A stretch of DNA of 55,269 nucleotides from Ruminococcaceae bacterium FB2012 (lineage in GTDB: Bacteria; Bacillota; Clostridia; Oscillospirales; Ruminococcaceae), in the NCBI GenBank assembly GCA_900104495.1, contig FMXS01000014.1, forward strand, positions 54,089-109,357. Reading direction: 5' to 3'. Under the pieces are notes generated by a model that was not told where the DNA came from, made no database searches, and saw only the letters and a list, made by a program, of their open reading frames with translations. This document shows positions 35,398-43,139 of this stretch, one piece after another. The position numbers were made by a program, and so were the translations under genes. The first letter of the stretch is position 1; each line of letters opens with the position of its first letter.

Positions 35398-35889
35398 TCA
35401 GTTTCTTTCTCTTTCTTCGCTCTCGATGAACTGTTCAACGGTGAGCATACCTTTTTCTATCATAAGTATCTTATCATTGTAATCATCGGTGGTGTGAGCC
35501 GAGACCATGAGCATATACTCAAACAGTCCCTTGCCGAGGATGCTGTCGATATAGCAGGTGGTCTGACGGAAGCAGACCCTTCCCTCGGAGAGGTCCATAT
35601 CGAACGAGCCGTTAACGAGATGGTCGTTGATATAAGTCAGTGCAATGGCAACATCGTTGCGCTTGTTCTCGGAAATGATGAAGGGCAGCGGAGAATAGAC
35701 CTGGATGACCTTCTTATCGTCGCGGACAACAAAGATGAAGTCCATAGGGATGTCTTCCCCTTTGAGGGTGCATCTTACGAGCAGGTTATCGTCCTCTCTC
35801 GTGTAGGTGTAGCCCTTCTCGTCGAACATGGAAATAATGCCTTCGTACAGTTCCTGCGCTACGTTTCCGTTCTCGTATTCTTCATTCAT
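35398..35889 (-). CDS. YbjN-domain protein
   Basis: The 163-residue soluble protein has an alpha/beta layout resembling the YbjN family, a fold related to type III secretion chaperones: YEGIISMFDEKGYTYT at the start, FVVRDDKKVIQVYSPLPF in the middle and EYMLMVSAHTTDDYNDKI near the end. YbjN members are thought to be protein-binding regulators or chaperones, not enzymes. AAGGAGG precedes the ATG. It lies 31 bp after the AAA+ gene and very likely works with it. Confidence 0.7.
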   Translation of the reverse strand: MNEEYENGNVAQELYEGIISMFDEKGYTYTREDDNLLVRCTLKGEDIPMDFIFVVRDDKKVIQVYSPLPFIISENKRNDVAIALTYINDHLVNGSFDMDLSEGRVCFRQTTCYIDSILGKGLFEYMLMVSAHTTDDYNDKILMIEKGMLTVEQFIESEERERN

Positions 35890-35920
35890 GGTAAATTACC
35901 TCCTTGATATTATTTTCGGA

Positions 35921-38038
35921 TCAGTTGAATCCGATAGTGCGCTTTTTCTTCTCCAGCTTCTGGCTGAAATCCTTATCTCCTGCGGCAAGCTCGAAGTCCT
36001 CAACGGTCAGCTTCTTGCAGGGGATGCGGTCGAGCTGACAGCGGAGAGCTGCCTTGCCCCAGGTTCTCTCGAACAGGTTGCGGACGTATCTGCCGTTGCT
36101 GAAATCCTTGGCGTCCAGGACGATATCCGACAGCGAATCGAAGTAAAGCCTTACAGCGTCCTCAAAGTCCTGATCGAACTCAAAGCCCTTCTTTGCCATG
36201 CTGATAAATATCTGAGTGAGCTGCTCCCTTGAATAGTTGGGGAACTCTATCATATAAGGCATACGGCTCTTGAGGCCCACATTGCCTTCCATAAGCTCTT
36301 CCATTTCCTTGGGATAGCCCGCCATGATGACCATAAGGTCGGAACGGTGGTTCTCCATTTCGGCCACAAGAGTATCAAGTGCCTCACGGCCGTAATCCAC
36401 GTTGCCGAAACCGTCCCCGCGGTAGAGGGAATAAGCCTCGTCGATGAACAGCACGGAGCCGTAAGCGTCCCGGCAGATAGCGGAGGTCTTTGGTGCGGTA
36501 TGTCCCACATAGCTTCCGCAGAGGTCTCTGCCGCTGTACTCAAAGAAGCCGCCGTTGCGGAGGATGCCCTTCTCCTTCATGATCTGTCCGAGGATCCTTG
36601 CCACGGTGGTCTTGCCGGTGCCGGGGTTGCCGACGAAGCGCATATGTATGCAGGGATTGTCCAGCGAATCGTTATTGATCGCCGCTTCGATCTGAGCTAC
36701 GATCTCCTTGACCTTTTCAACGATGCTGTCCATGCCGATAAGTTCGGAGAGCTGTTCAAATCCGCTCTTGTTATTAAGGAAGGAAGCGTCAACGAGGCCG
36801 GTGATCTCCTCGCGCTTTATCACGTTGTCGGAAATATTGTTATCCACATTGTAAAGCTGCTTGACATAAAGCATCTCCCGGACGATCTTCTTCACGGTCT
36901 CGATGCCGTAGAAACGTCCGTCGCTCTTTTCGGCGGCGACTCTTGCCTCAAAGACATCCCAGGAGCCCTCTTCCATAGAGAACTTCTTTCCCGCGAGCAT
37001 ATCCTGCGCCGATCTGATAAGCTCGTCCGTATCAAAGGGCGGGATGCTCACAGCCTTGATGAACAGCATATCGTTGAGGGTCTCTCTGATGCTGTCGATT
37101 ATATTCTGCTCCACGAAGGGGATGCGGAAGAAAACGATATGGTTCCCGGATGCCTTCTCCGCTTCCTTGAGTATATCTCTGAACTCCGGAGTGTTGAGCT
37201 TGGACATATACTCCGAAATATCGAGGCAGATCAGCTTCGGGTTCTTGACGCTTCTCAGCATCTTGACAGCGTCCTCGTTGGGAGCGGAATTGATCTTGGG
37301 GTCGCAGAGCCGGACCTCAAAGGGTTCGGTCCTGGGCTGGAACTCCATAAGCTCCAGCTTCTCCACCAGGGACTTGAACAGCTCCAGGTAGGTCGAAAGG
37401 CCGCAGCCTTCGTTTATGGAGATCAGATATGCCCTGTTGGTGAAGGAATCCAAGGTATCGTTGGCTTTGAGCAGCGGAGCCATCCTCACGCACTCGTCCG
37501 CCAGCACCTTGAACTCGTTGGCGCCGATCAGGCTGTTGATCTGCTTCATCACATCATCGACGGTCTTGGACTTCTCGGCTTTTTCCTCTTCCTTCTGCGA
37601 AGAAGAAGAGAACACGAATTTCTTCTGAGGCTCGCCCTCAGCAGGCTTTTTCTCAGCTTCTGCGGGTCCATCCGCAGGCTTCCCGCCGGAAGTTTCCTCC
37701 GCAGCCGCAGGCTGACTGACTTCGGTGCTCTCTCCGTCGGTTTCGGCCTGTTCCCCGCTGTCCTCCTGCTCCTCGCATTCGATGAAGCAAACAGCGTTGG
37801 GATCGGCAAGCCCGAAGGCGGAGCCTATCACGGAAAGGATCTCTTCGGTGATATTCTCCTTGTCCTTATCGCACTTGATAACTGCCTCGCACCCGGTGAG
37901 CCTTGTCCTCAATTCAAACAGTTCATAGTGCTTGCAGAACTCAGCCACGAATTTGTCAACGGGCATGGGCCTGCTGTTTTTCTGCTCAAGTATCCAGGAC
38001 CGGTCAAAGCCGATACGGAAATAGATTGATTTTTTCAT
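35921..38038 (-). CDS. CbxX/CfxQ (SpoVK-like) AAA+ ATPase with degenerate first ATPase half
   Basis: The roughly 705-residue protein has an N-terminal domain (1-95), an acidic/Ala-Pro linker (about 95-160), a first AAA-like region without Walker A (about 165-400; CDPKINSAPNEDAVKML, ICLDISEYM) and an active C-terminal AAA+ module (about 430-700): Walker A GNPGTGKTT, pore-like FFEYSGRDLCGSYVGH, Walker B SVLFIDEAYSLY, sensor AGYPKEMEEL and arginine-finger region NVGLKSRMP. CbxX/CfxQ ATPases remodel partner proteins (rubisco activase, SpoVK, EccA). ATG 38038 is preferred over GTG 38050, which lies too close to AAAGGATC. YbjN follows in the operon and may be its adaptor or client. Confidence 0.88.
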   Translation of the reverse strand: MKKSIYFRIGFDRSWILEQKNSRPMPVDKFVAEFCKHYELFELRTRLTGCEAVIKCDKDKENITEEILSVIGSAFGLADPNAVCFIECEEQEDSGEQAETDGESTEVSQPAAAEETSGGKPADGPAEAEKKPAEGEPQKKFVFSSSSQKEEEKAEKSKTVDDVMKQINSLIGANEFKVLADECVRMAPLLKANDTLDSFTNRAYLISINEGCGLSTYLELFKSLVEKLELMEFQPRTEPFEVRLCDPKINSAPNEDAVKMLRSVKNPKLICLDISEYMSKLNTPEFRDILKEAEKASGNHIVFFRIPFVEQNIIDSIRETLNDMLFIKAVSIPPFDTDELIRSAQDMLAGKKFSMEEGSWDVFEARVAAEKSDGRFYGIETVKKIVREMLYVKQLYNVDNNISDNVIKREEITGLVDASFLNNKSGFEQLSELIGMDSIVEKVKEIVAQIEAAINNDSLDNPCIHMRFVGNPGTGKTTVARILGQIMKEKGILRNGGFFEYSGRDLCGSYVGHTAPKTSAICRDAYGSVLFIDEAYSLYRGDGFGNVDYGREALDTLVAEMENHRSDLMVIMAGYPKEMEELMEGNVGLKSRMPYMIEFPNYSREQLTQIFISMAKKGFEFDQDFEDAVRLYFDSLSDIVLDAKDFSNGRYVRNLFERTWGKAALRCQLDRIPCKKLTVEDFELAAGDKDFSQKLEKKKRTIGFN

Positions 38039-38106
38039 AGTAAGCAACACGATCCTTTGTCTGATTTCCGCAAATCGCCTTCCCGCAGGTCAGCCTTCCG
38101 CGGATG

Positions 38107-38178
38107 TATTATTGTGAAGATACACAATAATAATAAAACATCGAATTATATTATATCACAATTCGGCAAAAATGTCAA
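38107..38178 (-). promoter_or_regulatory. Promoter and leader hairpin of the AAA+/YbjN operon
   Basis: TTGACA (38173-38178), 17 bp, TATAAT (38150-38155) on the minus strand. Soon after the start point the inverted repeat TATTATTGTG / CACAATAATA (38107-38132) forms a perfect 10-bp hairpin. It could be an operator or a 5' stabilising stem. Confidence 0.85.
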
Positions 38179-38239
38179 CGTTTTTTATTAAACCGTATAT
38201 TTTTTTCGGCTTGGTCCGACGCCGGATATCCCACTGCTG

Positions 38240-39148
38240 TCAGAAGCCCGATCCTTCGAGATATTTTATCGCCTCGCCTGCGGCGACAGCGCCGTCTGCG
38301 GCGGCGGTCACCAACTGACGCACTTCCTTGGTGCGGTTGTCTCCCGCCGCAAAGATGCCCGGAACAGAGGTGCGGCAGTTCTCCGAGGCTGAGACGTAGC
38401 CCGCCCCGTCAAGCTCTATGAGCCCTGCAAAAGGGGCATTCTCGGGAGTGCGTCCCACGGCGATGAACAAGCCGTCCAGCGGGATGCTGCTCACGCCGCC
38501 GTCATTGTCCGTGACTTCGATGCCCGTGAGCCTGTCGCCGTATTCCAGCGCCGTCACCCGGCTGTTAAGGACCAGCTTTACGTTATCCTTCGAGCGCAGA
38601 CGCGCCGCCGTAGCGCCGTCCCCGCGGAAGGAATCCCTCCGGTGGATGACATAGACCGTCCTGGCCAGTCCCGAAAGATAAAGAGCGTCCTCGAGGGCGG
38701 TGTTGCCGCCGCCCACCACGGCCACATCCTTTTTGCGGAAGAATCCGCCGTCGCAGGTGGCGCAGTAGCTTATCCCGCGGCCCGCCAGCTTGTCCTCGCC
38801 GGGAAGTCCCAGCCTGCGGCACTCGGACCCCGTTGCGATGATGACAGCCCGTCCTTCATAGCTGCCGCCCGAGGTTGTAACGGTCTTGACGCTGCCGTCT
38901 GTGATGCCCGTCACCCGCTCGAATCTGAATTCGGCGCCGAGTTCCACAGCCTGTTCGTAGACTTTCGTGGCAAAATCGAATCCGGAGATATGGGGTGCAG
39001 CGGGATAGTTCTCGATCTCCGGCGTGGAGACGATCTGCCCGCCGTAGCTTCGGGCTTCAAGCACCAGCACGCTTTTCTCCGCACGTCTGGCGTAGATCGC
39101 GGCGGTCATTCCCGCAGGTCCGGCTCCGATGATGATGATATCGTACAT
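38240..39148 (-). CDS. trxB: Thioredoxin reductase (NADPH, FAD)
   Basis: The 302-residue flavoprotein has the FAD loop IIGAGPAGMTAA at the N-terminus, active-site SYCATCDGGFF (redox pair CATC), NADPH loop VVGGGNTALEDA and the closing GIFAAGD. It should reduce the thioredoxin encoded 1 kb away. ATG 39148 is chosen since AAAGGAG stands 8 bases before it; the upstream GTG 39157 would overlap the ribosome site. No clean promoter was seen between it and the terminator of the preceding gene. Confidence 0.95.
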   Translation of the reverse strand: MYDIIIIGAGPAGMTAAIYARRAEKSVLVLEARSYGGQIVSTPEIENYPAAPHISGFDFATKVYEQAVELGAEFRFERVTGITDGSVKTVTTSGGSYEGRAVIIATGSECRRLGLPGEDKLAGRGISYCATCDGGFFRKKDVAVVGGGNTALEDALYLSGLARTVYVIHRRDSFRGDGATAARLRSKDNVKLVLNSRVTALEYGDRLTGIEVTDNDGGVSSIPLDGLFIAVGRTPENAPFAGLIELDGAGYVSASENCRTSVPGIFAAGDNRTKEVRQLVTAAADGAVAAGEAIKYLEGSGF

Positions 39149-39175
39149 ATACGTCACTCCTTTTTACAGCAATAA

Positions 39176-39199
39176 AACAATACGGGCCGACTGCCCGTA
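39176..39199 (-). terminator. Terminator of the double-GNAT gene
   Basis: TACGGGC (39181-39187) pairs with GCCCGTA (39193-39199). The minus strand continues TTGTTTTATT. Confidence 0.6.
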
Positions 39200-39229
39200 C
39201 TGTTGATATCCGTGTTGTATTCTTCTTTC

Positions 39230-40081
39230 TTACTTAACATCCTGTTCCCGATGCGGGACGCCGTTAAGCTGTTTTTCCATAAACACCTCGGTCATGAAGA
39301 CCTCGTAGCCCAGCTTTTTATACCAGTCCGCGACGCCGGTGAAATAGATGAAGGAAATGTCCATGCCGCAGTCTTTGAGATACCGGGTCGCTCTTGCGAC
39401 CATTTCTATGCCTATGCCCTTATTGCGGTATTTCGGCACCGTCCCGACACAGCCGGGCATACCGACACGCCCGAAGGCATCGGAAAGATAGTTCGTCACA
39501 TCCGTGTTCACAAGACAGAAGCTTGCGATCTCTCCGTTGACAGTTGCCGCATACACCGAAGAGTCCTCTTCAAAATACTGCACCCAGCCGCTGTCCACTT
39601 CTGCCACCGCTTTGCGAAGCGCTTCGATCCCGCCTTTGTACCAGCCGTATTCCGCAGTAAGATGCCCCCGGAAAGCCTTTTCGTCAAAGCTGAGATCCTT
39701 CAGTTTCAAAAGCATCTCGTCGCATCCGCCGAGGGCGGAAAAGCCTTTTTTCTCAAAGAATCCGGCGGTCCTGCTGTCCGCGCCTATCAGAAAATTTGAG
39801 GACACTCCCCCGGTAAAGATCTTCTCAAAGCCCTGAGCCTTGATCTGTTCCTCGGCTTTTTCCAGCAGCAGAGAACCTATCCCCCGGCGCTGAAAGCCGG
39901 GCTCAACGCAGATAAGTCTGAGAGCCGCCCCTTCGGTGACCGCGAACCCCAAAGGCTCACCCTGCACGCAGTGAGTGATGACACGGGCGTTTTCTCCGAG
40001 TATCAGACTTTCAAAGCGCTCACTGCCCATTCTGAACTGCGGATAGCAGGAGCAGAATATCCTCAAAAGCTTTTCTTTCAC
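39230..40081 (-). CDS. Tandem GNAT acetyltransferase
   Basis: The 283-residue protein contains two GNAT domains. The first carries PGFQRRGIGSLLL (acetyl-CoA loop) and ends with FFEKKGF; the second carries PKYRNKGIGIEMVA and ends with DWYKKLGY. Its substrate is unknown. GTG 40081 is chosen: AAAGGCGG lies about 8 bases upstream, whereas the first GTG of the frame (40123) would sit within 15 bases of the transcription start. It has its own promoter directly after trxA, so its place among redox genes may be incidental. Confidence 0.85.
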   Translation of the reverse strand: MKEKLLRIFCSCYPQFRMGSERFESLILGENARVITHCVQGEPLGFAVTEGAALRLICVEPGFQRRGIGSLLLEKAEEQIKAQGFEKIFTGGVSSNFLIGADSRTAGFFEKKGFSALGGCDEMLLKLKDLSFDEKAFRGHLTAEYGWYKGGIEALRKAVAEVDSGWVQYFEEDSSVYAATVNGEIASFCLVNTDVTNYLSDAFGRVGMPGCVGTVPKYRNKGIGIEMVARATRYLKDCGMDISFIYFTGVADWYKKLGYEVFMTEVFMEKQLNGVPHREQDVK

Positions 40082-40143
40082 ACTAAGACCGCCTTTTTCG
40101 CTCGTTTCGCAATTTCGGCGCACCGCCGGACCGGGACGCTTTT

Positions 40144-40172
40144 ATTATAGCACGATCCGGCGGAACTGTCAA
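40144..40172 (-). promoter_or_regulatory. Promoter of the double-GNAT gene
   Basis: TTGACA (40167-40172), 17 bp, TATAAT (40144-40149) on the minus strand, starting 4 bp past the trxA stop. Confidence 0.9.
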
Positions 40173-40175
40173 CTT

Positions 40176-40481
40176 TTATATCAGATTCAGAACGGCGTCC
40201 TTGCCGGCAAGGCCGATGTTCCTGCCGGTCTCTCGGCCGCCCTTGAAGGCGATAAGGCAGGGTATGGAGGAGATGCCGTAGTTTACTGCCAGATCTTCCT
40301 CGTCGTCAACGTTGACGGAAACGATCTTGATGTCCTCGCGCTCGGCCGCCAGCTGATCGAGGACGGGACGCATCATGCGGCAGGGGCCGCACCAGTCGGC
40401 GTAGAAATCCGCGATGACCGGCTTGTCGGAGCGCAGTACCTCCGCTTCAAAATTCTCTGCTGTTACTTCGATAACTTTCAT
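40176..40481 (-). CDS. trxA: Thioredoxin
   Basis: The 101-residue protein is a compact thioredoxin fold with active site ADWCGPCRMM (about 28-37) and the cis-Pro loop ISSIPCLIAF, which holds an extra Cys beside the cis-Pro. It is a general disulfide reductant for peroxidases, ribonucleotide reductase and repair enzymes, and the probable electron donor to the adjacent glutathione peroxidase-type enzyme. AAAGGAG precedes the ATG. It lies 85 bp after gpx and can be cotranscribed with it. Confidence 0.95.
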   Translation of the reverse strand: MKVIEVTAENFEAEVLRSDKPVIADFYADWCGPCRMMRPVLDQLAAEREDIKIVSVNVDDEEDLAVNYGISSIPCLIAFKGGRETGRNIGLAGKDAVLNLI

Positions 40482-40566
40482 ATCAGTTTCTCCTTTCAGT
40501 TTGTGGGTGTTTTTTTGTACTGTTCATTTTGCTTTCTCACGGGATTATGGGTAAATTTTCGTACAG

Positions 40567-41124
40567 TTATTCAAGCGTTCCGCCTTTGAGAAGAGTGACG
40601 ATGTCCTTGGAGATCTTCACCGGCTCGTCGGTAGGGGCGTAGCGGCGGACCACTCTGCCCTGCTTGTCAACAAGGAACTTTGTGAAGTTCCACCTTATGT
40701 CCCCTGGCTTTTGAGTGGACTTGCTGAGCTTGGAGACGGCCTTCATCACCGCTTTGTTTTTCAGCCCTTCCACGTTCTCCTCGGGGATCTCGCCTTTGAG
40801 GAAGGTGTAGAGCGGTTCCTCGTTCTCGCCGTTGACCTCGATCTTCGCCAGCTGGTCGAAGGAGGTCTTGTATTTCAGCGTGCAGAACTGATGTATCTCG
40901 TCGTCGGTGCCGGGAGCCTGCTCCGCGAACTGGTTACAGGGAAAGTCCAGGATCTCAAACCCCTTGGCGTGATAAAGCTGGTAGAGCTTCTCCAGCCCTT
41001 CGTACTGGGGCGTGAAGCCGCAGCCTGTTGCGGTGTTCACCACCAGCACCACCTTGCCCTTCATCCCGGCAAGATCAAGCTCGCCGTTCTTTCTCTTCTT
41101 AACGGTATGATCGTAAAATCCCAT
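40567..41124 (-). CDS. Glutathione-peroxidase family thiol peroxidase (Cys type)
   Basis: The 185-residue protein shows the GPx set: NTATGCGFTPQY with the peroxidatic Cys (about 35), FPCNQFAEQAPG with Gln, and WNFTKFLVDK with Trp/Asn. The Cys stands where some animal enzymes carry selenocysteine. Bacterial Cys-GPx enzymes generally use thioredoxin, which fits trxA 85 bp downstream. It reduces H2O2 or lipid hydroperoxides in the cytoplasm. AAGGAGG lies 8 bases before the ATG. The promoter contains a perfect palindrome between its -35 and -10 boxes, so repression by a redox regulator is likely. Confidence 0.93.
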   Translation of the reverse strand: MGFYDHTVKKRKNGELDLAGMKGKVVLVVNTATGCGFTPQYEGLEKLYQLYHAKGFEILDFPCNQFAEQAPGTDDEIHQFCTLKYKTSFDQLAKIEVNGENEEPLYTFLKGEIPEENVEGLKNKAVMKAVSKLSKSTQKPGDIRWNFTKFLVDKQGRVVRRYAPTDEPVKISKDIVTLLKGGTLE

Positions 41125-41175
41125 TTTGATTACCTCCTTGTTTATTTCAAACGTTGCTTCCTTTAGCTCAATTAG

Positions 41176-41204
41176 ATTGTATCAAATTTAATTTGATTTG
41201 TCAA
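41176..41204 (-). promoter_or_regulatory. gpx promoter with a 17-bp palindromic operator in the spacer
   Basis: TTGACA (41199-41204), 17 bp, TACAAT (41176-41181). The spacer holds ATCAAATTTAATTTGAT (41181-41197), a perfect inverted repeat that would block polymerase when bound. Its AT-rich form recalls MarR/OhrR-type boxes more than the PerR box. Confidence 0.8.
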
Positions 41205-41239
41205 TACCCGGAGGCGAATGTTTACATTCTGTTCATACA

Positions 41240-41299
41240 CCAACGGGATCCCCTCTCTACGGTGCGTGGATTGACAACCGCGTCCCGTTGGGGTAAAAT
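41240..41299 (+). promoter_or_regulatory. Promoter and inverted repeat of the XRE-SOR regulator gene
   Basis: TTGACA (41271-41276), 17 bp, TAAAAT (41294-41299). CCAACGGGA (41240-41248) and TCCCGTTGG (41283-41291) form a perfect 9-bp inverted pair whose second arm lies in the spacer, a candidate autoregulatory site. Confidence 0.75.
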
Positions 41300-41333
41300 A
41301 AAAGCACAGACCGGAACAGGGAGGATGAAAGTT

Positions 41334-41918
41334 ATGGATCAGATAAGGACCGGCAAACTGATACGCCAGCTGAGGACAGACTGCGGACTGACGCAGAAGC
41401 AGCTCGCAGAGCGGATAAACGTCAGCGACAAGGCGGTGAGCAAATGGGAGTGCGGCAGCGGCTGCCCGGACGTTTCCCTGCTTACCGAACTGGCGGAGGT
41501 CCTTGGTACGGACGTCCGCACCCTGCTCACGGGGGAAATAGACAAAAACGAAAGCGAGAAAGGAAACATGAAAAACCTGAGATTCTATGTATGCGGAGAG
41601 TGCGGGAACATCATCACCGCTTCAAGCGAGACGCAGATAAGCTGCTGCGGAAGGAGCCTCTCCCCTCTTGAGGCCAAAGAGGCCTCCGACACCGAAAAGC
41701 TGAAAGTCACCGAAACCGACGGCGAGTGGTACATCACCTCCGGCCACCCGATGACAAAGGAGCATCACATCGCCTTCGCGGCTCACCTTGATGACAGCAG
41801 CGTGACCCTCCGCCGCTGTTATCCCGAATGGGACTTACAGCTGAGGATGCCCCTGTTCCGCACCGGCAGGCTGGTATGGTACTGCACCAAGTGCGGGCTT
41901 TTTACGCAGAAGAAGTGA
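41334..41918 (+). CDS. XRE-family regulator fused to desulforedoxin and superoxide-reductase-like domains
   Basis: The 194-residue protein starts at ATG 41334, 9 bases after GGGAGG. Residues 1-65 are a helix-turn-helix (GLTQKQLAERINVSDKAVSK). Residues about 80-110 match the desulforedoxin FeS4 module: YVCGECGNI then SCCG. Residues about 115-194 resemble the neelaredoxin/SOR iron domain: SGHPMTKEHHIAF supplies two expected His ligands and WYCTKCGLF the Cys. By eye, one usual His (after Lys near the domain start) reads Leu and the His of CxxH reads Cys. The metal site thus looks altered, more sensor than enzyme. It is divergent from gpx-trxA with a 209-bp control region, and probably senses superoxide, peroxide or iron. 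Confidence 0.85.
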   Translation: MDQIRTGKLIRQLRTDCGLTQKQLAERINVSDKAVSKWECGSGCPDVSLLTELAEVLGTDVRTLLTGEIDKNESEKGNMKNLRFYVCGECGNIITASSETQISCCGRSLSPLEAKEASDTEKLKVTETDGEWYITSGHPMTKEHHIAFAAHLDDSSVTLRRCYPEWDLQLRMPLFRTGRLVWYCTKCGLFTQKK

Positions 41919-41920
41919 AA

Positions 41921-41953
41921 AAACAGCGAGCGGAGATCTTCCGTTCGCTGTTT
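41921..41953. terminator. Bidirectional terminator between regulator and acyltransferase genes
   Basis: AACAGCGAGCGGA pairs with TCCGTTCGCTGTT (one mismatch) around GATCT. An A-run lies before and TACTTTTT after. It separates two convergent genes. Confidence 0.85.
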
Positions 41954-43013
41954 ACTTTTTCATCCCGAACAGTATTCGTACATACGGGGTCTTTCTGATG
42001 ACGCAGCACAGGCCGAGGGTCAGCGGGTAGGAGATAAGCAGCGTCAGCAGGAAATTCACTGCGCAACCGACGCCGGCGAGCCATAGAAAATACTGGCACA
42101 GCACCGTCAGCGGGAAATGGACGATGTAAAAGAGGTAGGATATCCCCGCAGCGAAGCGGGAAAAGCTCCCGGAGAAATCCAGATATCTCCGGCCGAAGCC
42201 GATGATCGCGGGGATGCCCGCCGCAAAAGCCCCGTAGTTGCAGACGGTGTTCAAAGTCTCGTACTTTCCCGCAAAGACGAACAGTATCACGTTCCCCGCA
42301 GAGAACAGCAGAAACAGCGCCCCAAAAATGCAGCGGTGCTTTTCCAGCCGGGCGGTGAAGCCCTCGTCGGAGAAGAAATAATATCCCAGCAGATAAACGC
42401 AGAGATAGGTGGCTATCTGCTTGCCGAAGGGCCGCCAGTCAAAGGCGGCGACTGCTCCGGCAGCAAGGACGATCCCGCCGACGATACGGGCCCGATCCCG
42501 CTTTTCCTCCGGAAGGCGCTCTCCTGCCGCGATCACTCCGCAGGCGGTCAGCGAAATGAGCATCAGCACTCCGAGGAACCAGAAATGCCCGAGGGTGAAC
42601 CCTCCGTCGTAGCCCGTCAGGTCGGTGAACCGCGAGAAGAAAACGCCGTAATGCCCGAAATACCCGCCGGTATAGCCGTTGTGCCAGACATCACCCACAT
42701 AGCTGAGTATCGGCGCGATGACGGCGATGCCGAAAAGAAAGGGTATCCCCAGCCTAAGCAGGCGCTCTCGGATGAAGGCGCCGTACCCCCGCTTTTGCAG
42801 GGAGGACCGTGCCGACACTCCCGCCAGCAGGAACATCAGCGGCATGAACCATGGGCTGATAAAACTCACCGCAGCCGCTGCCGGCTTCTCCGCGCCGAAA
42901 AAGATATAGTTGGGCTCTCCCCAGGTATTGTAAGCCATAGCGGCGTGATACAGGATCAGCAATGATACTGTCATCCACCGAAGGCTGTCGATATATTTTA
43001 TCCTGCTGTTCAT
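41952..43013 (-). CDS. Membrane acyltransferase, acyltransferase-3 (OafA/YrhL-like) family
   Basis: The 353-residue protein has about ten membrane helices. The N-terminal YIDSLRW and LLILYHAAMAY carry the family's catalytic-type His, and FISPWFMPLMFLLAGVSAR and FIRERLLRLGIPFL the conserved Arg-containing loop. Family members O-acylate sugars or cell-wall and surface glycans using cytoplasmic acyl-CoA. The substrate is unknown. GGGAAG precedes the ATG, and the gene is a single unit with its own promoter. Confidence 0.88.
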   Translation of the reverse strand: MNSRIKYIDSLRWMTVSLLILYHAAMAYNTWGEPNYIFFGAEKPAAAAVSFISPWFMPLMFLLAGVSARSSLQKRGYGAFIRERLLRLGIPFLFGIAVIAPILSYVGDVWHNGYTGGYFGHYGVFFSRFTDLTGYDGGFTLGHFWFLGVLMLISLTACGVIAAGERLPEEKRDRARIVGGIVLAAGAVAAFDWRPFGKQIATYLCVYLLGYYFFSDEGFTARLEKHRCIFGALFLLFSAGNVILFVFAGKYETLNTVCNYGAFAAGIPAIIGFGRRYLDFSGSFSRFAAGISYLFYIVHFPLTVLCQYFLWLAGVGCAVNFLLTLLISYPLTLGLCCVIRKTPYVRILFGMKK

Positions 43014-43054
43014 ACGATTGCTTCCCGTCTTTTTTAGCGTTCCCGGATGCTTTC

Positions 43055-43083
43055 ATTCTAACATATAAGCATCCCGCTGTCAA
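43055..43083 (-). promoter_or_regulatory. Promoter of the acyltransferase gene
   Basis: TTGACA (43078-43083), 17 bp, TAGAAT (43055-43060) on the minus strand. It sits 22 bp from the divergent promoter of the RNA gene. Confidence 0.85.
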
Positions 43084-43104
43084 CATCAGATATCCCCCCG
43101 GGAC

Positions 43105-43133
43105 TTGACTGTCGAAGCGGAATGTGGTATAAT
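43105..43133 (+). promoter_or_regulatory. Promoter of the structured RNA gene
   Basis: TTGACT (43105-43110), 17 bp, TATAAT (43128-43133). The expected start is near 43140. Confidence 0.9.
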
Positions 43134-43139
43134 ATTTTC

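Noticed and set aside
36347..38029. Long plus-strand frame opposite the AAA+ gene
   Set aside because: Shadow frame; the minus strand has Walker A/B and a strong promoter.
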